22,147 nt of DNA from Oppiella nova (GCA_905397405.1 CAJPVJ010000628.1:1-22147); one strand, 5' to 3'; positions 12,286 through 22,147 are shown, counted from the stretch's first letter. Notes: generated from the letters alone by a model not told the origin. Numbers and translations are program-made.

Positions 12286-12394
12286 TGCCAAATATTGGAA
12301 TATATTTGTTGTTTTTGCCTAACCTTTGGGGCAAAACAAATAAATTTTCAACAATCATTGCGTCAATAATGCACTTGTGATTTATGATTCACAA

Positions 12395-12480
12395 ACTCCA
12401 GGAGCTATGCGAAAACGGCACAACAGCCTTCTCCGTTCGCATCCTCCACGACATGCCGGCGCTAAACACTCACTCTTACT
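12395..12480. other. GC-rich island downstream of the CUB receptor stop
   Basis: This short GC-rich patch begins 38 bp downstream of the receptor stop codon in the minus direction. After a minus-strand acceptor-like TTTAG it is open in two frames, one giving a Cys/Arg-rich peptide and one a short acidic one. The receptor exon has only a weak donor (GTTTTT) just before its stop that could reach it in phase. On the plus strand it also has an acceptor-like CTCCAG and a GTAATA donor. It is probably exonic or conserved, but no model is secure. Confidence 0.3.
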
Positions 12481-12517
12481 CTCTATTGTAATAGTTGTCT
12501 CACTTTTTTATGATAAT

Positions 12518-15500
12518 TCAAAAACGGTGTCGTTTTTTCTTCATTCGTTTGCAGATATAAATTGATATAAATGTTATGCAACACAACATTAGGAGACCGG
12601 CGGCGCCCATCACCAGCAGTAGTGTCGACTCATTCATGAGGACACTCCACAGTTTGTGTCGTTTGCACAGCGCTTCATCTTCATCTTCGCTGACACGACC
12701 ACCTGATCCTATCACTGGACAGTTGGCCACTCCATTGCACACCTATTTTCAAAACAGATACCGGAGTTCATTACTTATACTTGTAGTATATTATTATAAA
12801 TATATTTTCATCTGAAATAAAATATGATTTCTCTTTTTTAACTTTTATTATCGTGTTTTAGCACATGTTATGCTCTCATAAGTTATATATCAAGCGATAG
12901 CATAGCCTTTAACATCATTTATTAGATTATAAAAAGTTTTGACAATTTTTTGTGAGCTATACTACAGAAACATATTTTTCTCGCTATAAAAATACGTCAA
13001 ATCTCTAAAGCAAACGCTTATCGATAGGAAAAACTTTAAAAAATAATAATTGAATTAATGGGAGAAAATATTTTGGTTGCGTTTGGGGCGCCGGCAGTCA
13101 ATACATTGAATACATACCAGTTCTTGTTTAAGACACGCCGGAGGATTAGTGCACAAGAATTCACAGTTTCGACCCATTGGTACCAATTGCTCGGCTGAGG
13201 TGATGGGGAATAGGAGCTTGAGTTGAGTGTATTTGAATAATAGGAAACTCCTGTTAGCCGGCGCTCTACTCATGTAATATATAGTGATTACAGAACTTGA
13301 ATAAGTATTTGGAGAAACACTTTGGTGTTGAAGAGATATGTCTTCGCTCTTAATTATGATATCCCTTCGATAGAAGTTTTGATTTTGTTTTGTTTGCTTT
13401 TCATGTAATGATGCGGCGGTTGTGGAGTGGAGTGGAGGGCAGACCTGTATGTCTCTTAACGTTAATGAGTCTGTGGAGCAGTTTATATGCTCTCCAATAC
13501 GGAATGTGATGTCTAATTGAGGAAAGAGAGGTAGTTTCCACATACAAAACACCGGATCGTTTTGGGCCTCATATGACAAACTATTAATCGATTCTTTCAA
13601 ATATGAAGATTTAATTAATTTATTGTCAGAATTCAGTTCCGAATTAAATGGGAACTCAAGAAAACCCTGGAGTCGAGGCGTTAGGATCTCATTAGGACCA
13701 CAACGAGTGTCACTAAAAAATCGATAAATAACCTAAAAATAGAAATTTCAAACCATATTTACTACAAATTACATCAAATAGGGGTTCGCTATAATAAATG
13801 AAGTCTCTCTCTCTCTCTCTCTCCCTCTCTCTCTGCATAAAAAATGTCAAACCATAAGAAACTTTTTTAGTTTAATATTATATTTCATAATTTATAACAT
13901 ATTTCACTAGCTATATTAGTTTGTATAGTAAGATATTAATTTAATAAATATATTTTGTCATTATTTTTATTTATTTCACTTTATTTGAAAGCAAACAATT
14001 AAATAGAATTTTGAACAAAAAAAGGATAAATAGAAAGCTTTAAAGAAGAGCTAACTTTAAGCCAATATTTGCTGAAAGTTTTATAATATATTGTTTGAGA
14101 TTGTATTGTATTGTATGATAAATAGAAGAATAGCCAAAACAAACCGATTCTCATATCATATCTAATATATAGTATTGTATTAAATGAAAGCATTGAATGA
14201 ATGTTTGGGACATAACTCACATGAATGGGGGAGAAGTAATGTGTGAGATGTTGTGCTCTCCATTCGGCCGGTAATTGTAATGATATAATCATTTGCGCTC
14301 CAATTGACACCACATATGATGTGTCCGCACTCGACGTGGGCGCACAATAGCACAGGGGCTCCGATGGGTTGGCATGTCTTCTATCAATATTACGGTAGAT
14401 TACGATCGTTGGCGAAGAAATGCATTGCTTACAGTTAGTGGCCATAAACGGCATAAGCATCGATACATTAACCCTTCCGTGTTGTAGGGATGAGGCATCA
14501 AATGATGCGTTGCATACAATGCCTGTGCTCTCGCTTCTGTTGAAGTCATCGTAATTCCAAACGACAGATCCCGATGTCATGGAGTCAGGAGTTATGTGTT
14601 TTGAGCACATCTTTGACAAGTCGTTCACATCTGAGTCCGACTGTCGGTGAATGAGTTTCACCTCAAAGACATAGTTCAGAGACGAGCCGTCGAAAGAGCC
14701 CACGAGTGACGAGAACTGTACGGTCAGTGCGGGTCCGCTACTCATGTAACTCGTCCTCACATTTCCGCTCTTTATATCACATTTCGTGTAAAACCACAAA
14801 AAAATATTAATAATAATTTGGATCAAATTTCATATTAAAAGACTAAACGAAAACAAGATTTAGAAAAATGAAAACACTTTTAGGAAACTAAATGTTTGAG
14901 TAAATGAAAAAAGTAATAAAAACAAGAGAGCGTTGTGTAAACGGATCCAATCAATGGCTTACTTGTGGTTTATTCATATCACAGAGTCGTGTGATTAGGG
15001 CTGACATGTCGGCGTCGTTGGCATCGAATATACGAAGGCTTTCCTGACATAAAGTGGTTCTCTCGACACGAAATGATATGAATTCCAAAGAAATTAACGC
15101 TTTTGTGTCTTTGGCCCTAAACTTGTACAGACATGTAGTGTTGGACGGATACCACGAGCGTATCGGTGCAAATGAATTGCCAACATTACTGTCCACAGTT
15201 AGCTCCCTTTCTATGACACAACTCCCATTCAATAGCTATTTAAAAGAGAGTTGTTCATCAAGATAGAAAAACATTATTAGACGTTAATTTGCCATTAAAT
15301 TCCTAACAGATATAATTAATAGTTTTTTTCTGTAAAAGCAAAGTATCAAAGGAGTCTTTTCATTGAATATTAAAATATTCATTCGTTTAGTCTTTTTATA
15401 TTCATTTTGGTTCAGTTTTTTCACATAAAGAATTTGAACTCAAATAATGATATTATTGTTCACATAGAATATCATTCGATATACAAAAGCATTGAGTGAT

Positions 15501-18500
15501 TGACGAGAACTCAGTCTAACATTAAGTTTGCATTTATAACATCTGTTTCTGAGATTTGATACAAAACTTATAAAAATAAATTATAAGAAGCGGATTCTTA
15601 TGGGTCTCCCCTTAAATCTATATAACTGTGAGCGCTATTAGTTGGATAGTGTAGTGAATAGTGTTCACTATAGCCGGGCACACGAATAGACATTATTTAT
15701 TGAGAATCGTTGAACAATATCACAGAAGCTCTGAGTTTCTTATATTAAAGACAACTCAAACACAGTTTGATATATAGTTAGGAAATACTATTAGAAACGC
15801 AAAGCTTATGCTTATACAGTATCCAATGCTTAGTCTTACCATATAATAGTATACTGTACTGTAAAGTGAAGCACAGAATATTGCAAACAGAATATAATAT
15901 AAAACTCTTTTATCGTTTACAATAGCATAATGTAATATAACTTAATTATAATTAAGATTGCAATTTATTTGTAAATGTAGGCATAATATGAACACATTAT
16001 TTAATGCATTCATCAACAGTACAATTGAATGCATTTTTACTATTATATGAAGTCATTTGTCTAATTGCTTATATTTAAAGTATAAATTAAAATAAGTGAT
16101 CATTTGTTGCGAAGTTGTCATGAATTTTATGAATAGAGAAAATATTTGCTTTTCTATTCAATTGAATGGTAAAAGTTTTTACAAGAATTTATATTCTTAG
16201 GAAAGAATTGAAAAGATTTTTGACTCAAGTATTAAAGGCTTTGCAGGCTTTATATACAGTAAGACATTGTGTGGAAGGCATACCTGTATCGGTACATGAG
16301 TTGCAGTATCTATAATGGCATCGGCTTTGAAATGAAATCCAGTCGAGAGCAGGGGCCCGGCCGGGGATGTAATGAATTCCACTAACATATTACTTGTTGA
16401 CGATATTATACTAGATTTGATACGTCCTCTAAAAATAGAGTAATGTTTTAAGAGTTTGAGTAATAAAAGTGAAAAAGCGATTAGAGTTAGGAGTTTGTAG
16501 TCTATCACTAAAAACACTAACACTAACTTAAATGAGACTAATATTGAGACATAAAATGATGGAAAAGTGAAGCCAATAAAGCATTGAAGCAAATGATAGG
16601 CACTCTATTGAATAGTTTGATTTAATTTGAGTCTTACTTTCCGCACAGCGTTGCGATGATAGGCGCGCTCTCATCGACGCCGTCATAAATCCGCACGAAA
16701 TCAAAGGGACAGTCGTTTAATTTGGTGCTTACGGGACGTGGAAAACACATTAACAGGTTATCGCACGCCTGTCCGTCCACATCAAACGCACTCAACTCTA
16801 AGCCAACCAAACTGTGTCTGGCGTTGAGGTGGTATCTGAACAACAGATACTTATATTTAATATATTTATAACTATTTTAGGAAAAAAGCTCTTTAATGTA
16901 ACCAACAAATACATAAAAGTAATCTGAAAAACATGTATTTATTTCTATATATGATCTGATTATACTGTGTGTTATATATAGAAATATTAGGGATGGAGGG
17001 GACGGTAGAGAAGTGAGGAAATAAGGGAAGACTTTAATGGACTCTAATATCCGAAAGTATAGACAAAAATGACAGTAAATAATATAACAAGAAAAATGTT
17101 TTGCAAAAAACGTCTTCAATCTTATAAGACTTGAGTTTCTCTAATATTTTCATATAAAAGCCATACAAACCTGCAGCGAAGGTTCCGACCATAGATTCCC
17201 GGATAACCTTTAATAACAAATAATATTATTAATGGCAACACTTCTTCAGGAAAACACAATCATTTATATAACTTTTGTCAAACGGCTAACGTTTTTATAA
17301 AAGTAATGTTGAGTAACAGGAGTCTTTTAAATTGTTTCTAGCGACTGATTAGATAAAAAGCTTTTTATATTGAATTTTGAGTTAATTTGGATATATTTCA
17401 ATGGATTGGGAATAACAGCGTTTAACTCGATCTTTCAGTCAACTCTCAAATGAGATGAAAAGCTTTTAAAAGTGTTTTGTCATTCATTTATTTATTTTAA
17501 ACAAAATGCTAATAAAATGTATAAAAGTCTAGAAAATGAAATTTATTCCGAAATACATTTTATACATAATGTATGGACTGTATTGACGAACCGGGAGATT
17601 GGATGGTACAGCGGGGTCCGGGCGAGCAATCAGGATATGTCTTCTCACAATAGGTTCCAGCGATAGGAACTCCACGTCTGTGAGGGTAGAGCTGATGAAA
17701 CTGTCCGTAACGGCTATTAACTGAGTTCTGTTGCTCGACATTAGCATCGAATTGAATATAGCTATCCATCTGATAGTCCTCCACATGAAACACAACCTTC
17801 ACGTACGGCGTCTCCGAAATGTATGTCTTCGGCGTATCGATCTCTCCGCAGTAGTAACCTATGAGTCCCACAATCACGCCATACATACACCACCACCGCA
17901 TCATCGACATCAACATCACATGCAAAATGCAAATATAATAAATAACACTTATTAGCATATATTTGAATAGACTTTGATTTGAAATACAATACTTTTAAAA
18001 CATTATAAAAGGCAATTCTAGTCTTTCGGATACTTTCTTAACACTGTATATATTGTACTGTATAAGAGAGTAACAGTGCTCTGTATTGGGAAACATGACT
18101 CTAACCGGAATGATCTTTATTTGAATAATTGGATTCTCGATATCCATCGACGATCTGCACGTATCCTCCGATGCACTTCTGTCTGTCATCGCTGGGTTCG
18201 CCTACTTTGAGTCGAGTGAACCGCACGAACACAACCCAGTCGTCCCTTTGAGGCCGAATGCGAATACGATATGTGCAGTGCATAGGCTTTCCTCTATTGG
18301 CATCAGTAACCGGTGGGCCCGACACTGTCTGGTATATCTCCACCGTTCGGTTACATCGATCCAAATCTGATGAAACTATTTAAATATTAAACGCATTTTT
18401 GAGTGAAAAGTGATTTATTATTTGTCTGAATGTCACTTCAATAGACATTAGATAACATCATTGAAACCCTTTTTGTTAATTTCATTTCTTACCGCTCGTG

Positions 18501-18622
18501 TCACATGAGACCAAACTTTTTGATATTACATTCAACGCAATGACAATGGAGAGCAAAAGCACAAGAAATTCATTTTTATTAGCTTTTAAAAAGCTCAAAA
18601 TAATGTGTTTTCTCGAAGACAT
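12518..18622 (-). CDS. LEV-10-like receptor: five CUB, one LDLa, one membrane helix
   Basis: Ten minus-strand exons join in phase: 18622-18493, 18366-18106, 17858-17592, 17207-17171, 16835-16638, 16428-16284, 15235-14963, 14769-14221, 13732-13118 and 12742-12518, giving 899 residues. Exon 1 encodes a basic start and hydrophobic signal segment (about 18-40). CUB1 spans exons 2-3. CUB2 starts with the hallmark SPGYPGIYGRNLRC across exons 3-4 and ends in exon 6, with YDGVDESAPIIATLCGK inside. CUB3 covers exons 7-8. CUB-like domains 4 and 5, more diverged, cover exons 8-9. The LDLa module (about 810-851) has all six Cys and is split by the last intron; the acidic SEDEDE replaces the usual SDE. 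A helix at about 865-888 is followed by a basic tail ending KRHRF. Five CUBs, LDLa and one helix in about 900 residues match nematode LEV-10, which gathers acetylcholine receptors at neuromuscular junctions. NETO proteins have only two CUBs. Orthology is inferred from architecture. No canonical poly(A) signal was seen within about 600 bp downstream, so more 3' exons are possible. Confidence 0.85.
13804..13834. repeat. CT microsatellite in an intron
   Basis: A CT run with one interruption, inside the 488-bp intron between exons 8 and 9 of the CUB receptor. On the transcribed strand it is a GA run, so it does not act as a polypyrimidine tract. Confidence 0.95.
15236..16283 (-). other. largest intron of the CUB receptor
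   Basis: This 1,048-bp intron separates the exon that completes CUB2 from the exon that begins CUB3, so it falls on a domain boundary. It starts with GTATGC and ends with an AAATAG acceptor. It is AT-rich except for a small patch at about 15600-15700 containing a short inverted repeat (TAGTGAA, five bases, TTCACTA). I see no open frame or embedded element. Confidence 0.7.
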
Positions 18623-18647
18623 TATTCACATTTTATACAAAAAACTT

Positions 18648-19200
18648 TTAAATAATAAATCGCTTTTGATTTGAACGAAAACTTTCTATAAATAGGTTTC
18701 GGCATATATTGTAAATAAAATCTATATACTGTTGTACGGATTGTACGGATGAGATGCTGTGAGGATTGGCAAACAAAACATGTGAGCCATAGAGGAGTGT
18801 GTGTGAGCTCTGACTTTCCTCAATGAAGGCTAGCATCGCATTGAGAAGAGATGCTAAACATTGCCAGCGTTTGGAGTGAAGCAAAAAATCAATGAAAAGC
18901 ACACTTTTGCGCCCATAAAGTGGAGATATCTTCACATACAGTATAATCCGTTAAAATTTGTTAGTCCTTTGAATATGGTTTTTATTTCAATTTTTCAACT
19001 CTTATATGCTATTATAATAAATTCATTTAATTATATTTTCACTTTTATAAGAATTTAATATTTAAATTTTTTATACAACAAATTCTTATTTCTAAATACT
19101 TTAACATTTCATGGCTTACACTATTGTCTTCCTGTTTGAAAAGGCACTGATAGTAACCCACAAACTGCTGGAACTGTTCAGTGATATCTATTCTACTCAT
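18648..19200 (-). pseudogene. left copy of an unrecognised gene, probable fragment
   Basis: Reading on the minus strand, an ATG at 19200 opens MSRIDITEQFQQFVGYYQCL and about 25 further codons before a stop. A second open segment, 18935-18648, contains LASLLNAMLAFIEES and a hydrophobic/aromatic stretch, and ends 25 bp before the CUB receptor start codon. Two splice choices could join the segments: a GTGTAAG donor with the TTTAG acceptor, or the neighbouring GTAAGC donor with an AG just before the codons for ISPLYG. Against the right copy, one coding difference is Phe/Tyr (codon 17) and one is silent in the LLNAMLA frame. The frame's closeness to the next gene suggests this copy is cut short. 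No family was recognised; it is not part of NPRL3 or of the CUB receptor. Confidence 0.4.
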
Positions 19201-19283
19201 TTAATAGACAATGAATGTGACTTATGAATTACATACATTTTAGCACATTTTCAAAATATCTTAGACCTAATTTTTTTGTATAA
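18704..19283. repeat. left arm of an inverted duplication flanking NPRL3
   Basis: This segment is the reverse complement of 21506-22147. Over the last 500-odd bases of the right arm I count seven substitutions and no indel, about 98.6% identity. Near the outer (5') end of the embedded gene the right arm carries about 60 extra or replaced bases (around 21555-21620). Homology fades beyond about 19283 on this side. The spacer between the arms is about 2.2 kb and contains all of NPRL3. Confidence 0.95.
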
Positions 19284-19453
19284 TTTTTGTGTACAATATC
19301 TAAATACAGTATAAAATAATTAAATATTATTTTTATAAACATATAAATAACAATGAATTTAATGAATTAAACGAAATATGAGTGAGAATTCATGTGATCT
19401 GATTGTATGGACACAACTACAAACCACGGATGAGATAATTGCCATCAACTGAG
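19201..19453. promoter_or_regulatory. divergent promoter region between the left gene copy and NPRL3
   Basis: The ATG of the left duplicated gene copy (minus, 19200) and the NPRL3 ATG (plus, 19454) lie head to head with 253 bp between them. This AT-rich interval must hold the NPRL3 promoter and 5' leader unless an unseen upstream exon exists. Part of it (to about 19283) belongs to the inverted repeat, so the duplication has contributed upstream sequence to NPRL3. No TATA box or initiator was identified with confidence. Confidence 0.45.
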
Positions 19454-21402
19454 ATGTCGGGCGAGTCTGCGGCCAATGCGACCAAAGATGACGAGACACT
19501 ACCTCTGGGGGTGTTTCTGGTGAAGAGTGACAGCAAAGAGGAGAAACTGCTCTTCAGGTATCCGTACGCTATCGATGATACCAACCGACCATTGATTCAG
19601 ACAAACAAACCCAACAAATACGCCATTATTATCACCGAAGACACCTTCAACAGCGATGAGACCACTTCGCTGGACAAACCGATCAACAAGACGTCTTCAA
19701 TGCTGTCCTATTCAGACCTAACGTCCTCGATATCTAACCAATCGGTGAACACGACCACAAACGAGACAATCGCTAAAGTGATCGGAATTACCGACAATTC
19801 GTTCTCCAATTTGTTTGCCGTGAATATCAAACTCTGTGGTCAGAAGTTTGAGCTGAAGCTCAATGACATCCGATTCGTGGGACACCCGATGGTTCTGACG
19901 TTCGGGCAGAAGGAGTTACTGATCTTCAATGTGGTGTTCGCTCTGAAGGCCAACGCCAGTCACGATGTGGTCAACTGTTACCACGAGTTGAGCCAAAAGA
20001 TTGCCATCGGTTTGCACTTCGAGGAGAACCGATGCGGGTATCTGTCGGCGGAGACCAAACTGATGGTCGCTCTTCACGACGAGGTGACCGCCATGACTGA
20101 GGACACGATGCACGACGAGAGCCCCTATAAACTCATTTTAGGCAAATCCAGGTTAGCTAAGGATCTCAAGAAGGTCTACGAGAGCCTGTCGTCCACCGGT
20201 TTGGTGAGAGTGCGGCTCAACCGCTGGATTGAAGTGAGCTTTTGTTTGCCGCAGAAAGTCCATCGACTGGTCCTCAAGAACCACTCGAAGGTGCCGTCGA
20301 TTACACTGCAAAACATCCACAACTGTCTGCAGGCCTTACGTCCATACCATGCGATCCTACTTCTGGTCGACACTCAAGAGCTGTTGGATTCGTTACCACA
20401 GGACGCGTCGCCCGCTTTCATACGAATCGTGAGGTTCGCGAATCCCATCAAAAATCTGGTGGAGCTGTCGGCCGACGCAGACATTACACTGACTCAAGTG
20501 TTTCATATTGTGTCACAACTGGTCTATTGGGCCAAAGCGACAATCATTTACCCGTTATGTGAGCACAACGTCTATATCATCCACCCGTTGGCGCCAACCA
20601 GTGTTGACTCGCCTTTAGTCGAACAGTTCGAAGAGAAGTTCCCCGGAAGTGATAATCTTCTCAAGTATTTGTCCAAATTCTCGTTAAGTATGTCTTTGAG
20701 TCAATTACGGAATCCAATGGATCCTCATTTTCAACAGGTTCTTCAGGTATCACACGATTCACTCGAGTTTATAATTAACTCATAAATAATTAACTTTTCA
20801 TTTGTTTTGAATTGAAGGTACAGATCGTGGTGTGGCTGTTGAAGAACCGGCTGCTTCTGGAGTTGCATACATACGTCTATTTGGTTCCCCTCTCACAGTC
20901 GGCTCCTTATATAACTCAACGCATCTCTCAGTCACAGTCAGACCGTCCCAACAGCTCTCTAACAATAACAGATGTGGACGTAATCGAGTTCAGCACCGGT
21001 AGCTCTTTTCCCAGCGAAGACTCATTGGCCACCAGCCCTCCCAATGCTACAAGTCTTCAGCACTCATCCAAGAGTACGTCTGAAGACGACTTGTCATCGC
21101 CGAAGTTCTCGGCGTCAATAGTGGAGGACTCGGGCAGTGCTTTGCTTAGGGATATCGGACTCTCGCAGAATGAGATCGAATCCATTCTTCGAGTGCCCGC
21201 CGCCAAGAACATCGAAGATCTCAAACTGTTTGCCAGATTGTGTCCATATTTTAATGGTAGACATCATTTGGAAGACATTATGTATAACGAGAACGTAAGA
21301 CGCGGACAGTTGTTGGCATTGATTGACAAGTTTCGAGACGTCCTCTTCACGTGTCAGTACGAAGATGTCTCCGTCTCCGTCAACACAGGTATGTTAGTCT
21401 AG
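19454..21402 (+). CDS. NPRL3: NPRL3, GATOR1 complex subunit (nitrogen permease regulator-like 3)
   Basis: Two exons, 19454-20746 and 20818-21402, join in phase 0 across a 71-bp intron (CAG/GTATCA donor, TTGAAG acceptor) to give 625 residues; human NPRL3 is somewhat shorter. With DEPDC5 and NPRL2 it forms GATOR1, which acts on RagA/B at the lysosome and restrains mTORC1 when amino acids are scarce. Family matches seen in order: LPLGVFLVKSDS and LLFRYPY at the start of the longin-like domain; CGQKFELKLNDIRFVGHP; LLIFNVVFALKANA; WIEVSFCLPQKVH; LRPYHAILLL; VYWAKATIIYPLCEHNVY; after the intron WLLKNRLLLELHTYVYLV; a Ser-rich variable linker (about 462-540); then RVPAAKNIEDL and GRHHLEDIMYNENVRR near the C-terminus. 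The ATG at 19454 is the first in frame after upstream stops. The final codons keep the length of the human C-terminus, although an AACACAG/GTATGT site just before the stop could be a donor. Confidence 0.95.
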
Positions 21403-21447
21403 TGTACTTAAGAGTGAGTATAAAGCAAATTAAGTAATTTAAGTAAC

Positions 21448-21453
21448 AATAAA
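21448..21453 (+). promoter_or_regulatory. NPRL3 poly(A) signal
   Basis: A canonical AATAAA lies 46 bases after the NPRL3 stop codon, with a second at about 21479-21484. This supports a short 3' UTR and the stop at 21402, and places transcript cleavage before the right arm of the inverted duplication begins at about 21506. Confidence 0.6.
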
Positions 21454-21505
21454 TATACAAATATTTTTATTATAAATTAATAAAATATGACATAAATCTA
21501 TAACA

Positions 21506-22147
21506 TTACAAAAAAAATAGGTCTAAGATATTTTGAAAATATGCTAAAAATTATGTTTTGCTTAACGTAATCACAATTAATAAGCGCACAAATATTAAAA
21601 GTGCAATCTTGAATGAGCATAATTCATCAGTCATATTCATTGTCTATTAAATGAGTAGAATAGATATCACTGAACAGTTCCAGCAGTTTGTGGGTTACTT
21701 TCAGTGCCTTTTCAAACAGGAAGACAATAGTGTAAGCCATGAAATGTTAAAGTATTTAGAAATAAGAATTTTTTGTATAAAAAATTAAAATATTAAATTC
21801 TTATAAAAGTGAAAATATAATTAAATGAATTTATTATAATAGCATATAAGAGTTGGAAAATTGAAATAAAAACCATATTCAAAGGACTAACAAATTTTAA
21901 CGGATTATACTGTATGTGGAGATATCTCCACTTTATGGGCGCAAAAGTGTGCTTTTCATTGATTTTTTGCTTCACTCCAAACGCTGGCAATGTTTAGCAT
22001 CTCTTCTCAATGCGATGCTGGCCTTCATTGAGGAAAGTCAGAGCTCACACACACTCCTCTATGGCTCACATGTTTTGTTTGCCAATCCTCACAGCATCTC
22101 ATCCGTACAATCCGTACAACAGTATATAGATTTTATTTACAATATAT
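21506..22147. repeat. right arm of the inverted duplication, cut by the window end
   Basis: This is the inverted copy of 18704-19283, about 98.6% identical over its last 500-odd bases. The last difference from the left arm is at 22020; the remaining 127 bases are identical and the window then stops. A 16-bp perfect palindrome (GTGGAGATATCTCCAC, 21916-21931) is present here and broken by one substitution in the left arm. The arm probably continues beyond the window. Confidence 0.95.
21651..22147 (+). CDS. right copy of the unrecognised gene, 5' part only
   Basis: An ATG at 21651, 249 bp after the NPRL3 stop, opens MSRIDITEQFQQFVGYFQCL and then FKQEDN. The first exon probably ends at 21729 (GTGTAAG) or 21731 (GTAAGC). 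The second runs to the window end in a frame containing LLNAMLAFIEES, TLLYGSHVLFANP and VQQYIDF, starting at about 21998 after TTTAG (in phase with the first donor) or about 21922 (in phase with the second). The silent difference from the left copy at 22020 favours this frame over the alternative, in which the left copy would have a stop. The product looks helical, with hydrophobic stretches but no clear transmembrane segment or named motif. As it reads off the window, this is the better candidate for the intact parent gene. I do not recognise the family. Confidence 0.4.

Noticed and set aside
13055-13117. Continuation of CUB receptor exon 9 past the GTATGT site
   Set aside because: Splicing at 13118 completes a canonical six-Cys LDLa module with the 12742 exon, while read-through breaks it.
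13440-13446. A CAG/GTCTGC donor-like site within exon 9 of the receptor
   Set aside because: The frame continues with CUB-like sequence up to the LDLa Cys residues, so the exon is read through here.
14770-14826. N-terminal extension of the exon 8 frame with a hydrophobic stretch
   Set aside because: It is intron sequence: the acceptor at 14770 joins exon 7 in phase 0 and continues the CUB3 fold, and the hydrophobic run is translated AT-rich DNA.
20242-20562. 106-residue plus-strand frame and minus-strand frames inside NPRL3
   Set aside because: They are shadows of the NPRL3 exon in other frames.
21385-21402. GTATGT donor just before the NPRL3 stop, implying a further exon
   Set aside because: Reading through gives a C-terminus of the expected family length, and a poly(A) signal follows 46 bases later.
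21916-21931. 16-bp perfect palindrome in the right arm
   Set aside because: A single substitution in the left arm breaks it, and palindromes of this length arise by chance in AT-rich DNA, so I do not call a binding site.

Overview
The window is AT-rich nuclear DNA of an animal, most likely an arthropod and possibly a mite or other chelicerate (inference). It has GT-AG introns, mostly 65-500 bp, GC-richer exons in very AT-rich spacers, GA/CT microsatellites, and metazoan gene families: an SLC46 transporter, a CUB/LDLa synaptic-type receptor and the GATOR1 subunit NPRL3. There are no bacterial features, no recognisable RNA genes and no autonomous transposon or virus-like element.

Layout. Bases 1-87 form a near-perfect hairpin. 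An orphan coding-like exon lies at 721-933. A four-exon SLC46-type transporter runs at 1557-3384 (+, 539 aa). From 3.4 to about 12.2 kb I see no convincing gene. That stretch holds a GA tract, a CT tract and two exact tandem duplications (3900-4155 and 7361-7615), both with a 128-bp period. Two small GC-rich islands (12193-12285 and 12395-12480) precede the 3' end of a ten-exon minus-strand gene (18622 down to 12518, 899 aa): signal peptide, five CUB or CUB-like domains, one LDLa domain and one membrane helix, the architecture of nematode LEV-10. NPRL3 follows on the plus strand (19454-21402, two exons, 625 aa).

NPRL3 lies inside a young inverted duplication. The left arm (about 18704-19283) and right arm (about 21506 to the window end) are about 98.6% identical across the well-aligned part. 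Each carries the first part of the same unrecognised gene. The left copy sits between NPRL3 and the CUB receptor and looks like a fragment; the right copy runs off the window.

The most instructive pattern joins three observations. Both tandem duplications have period 128. The right arm, after its last difference from the left arm, matches it for exactly 127 bases and then the window ends. This is what a de Bruijn assembly with k=127 would leave at contig ends and badly resolved joins. The tandem duplications may therefore be assembly products, and the window may be a whole contig. The diverged inverted duplication itself is more likely genuine. The three identified genes share no pathway: solute transport, receptor clustering at synapses and amino-acid control of mTORC1.
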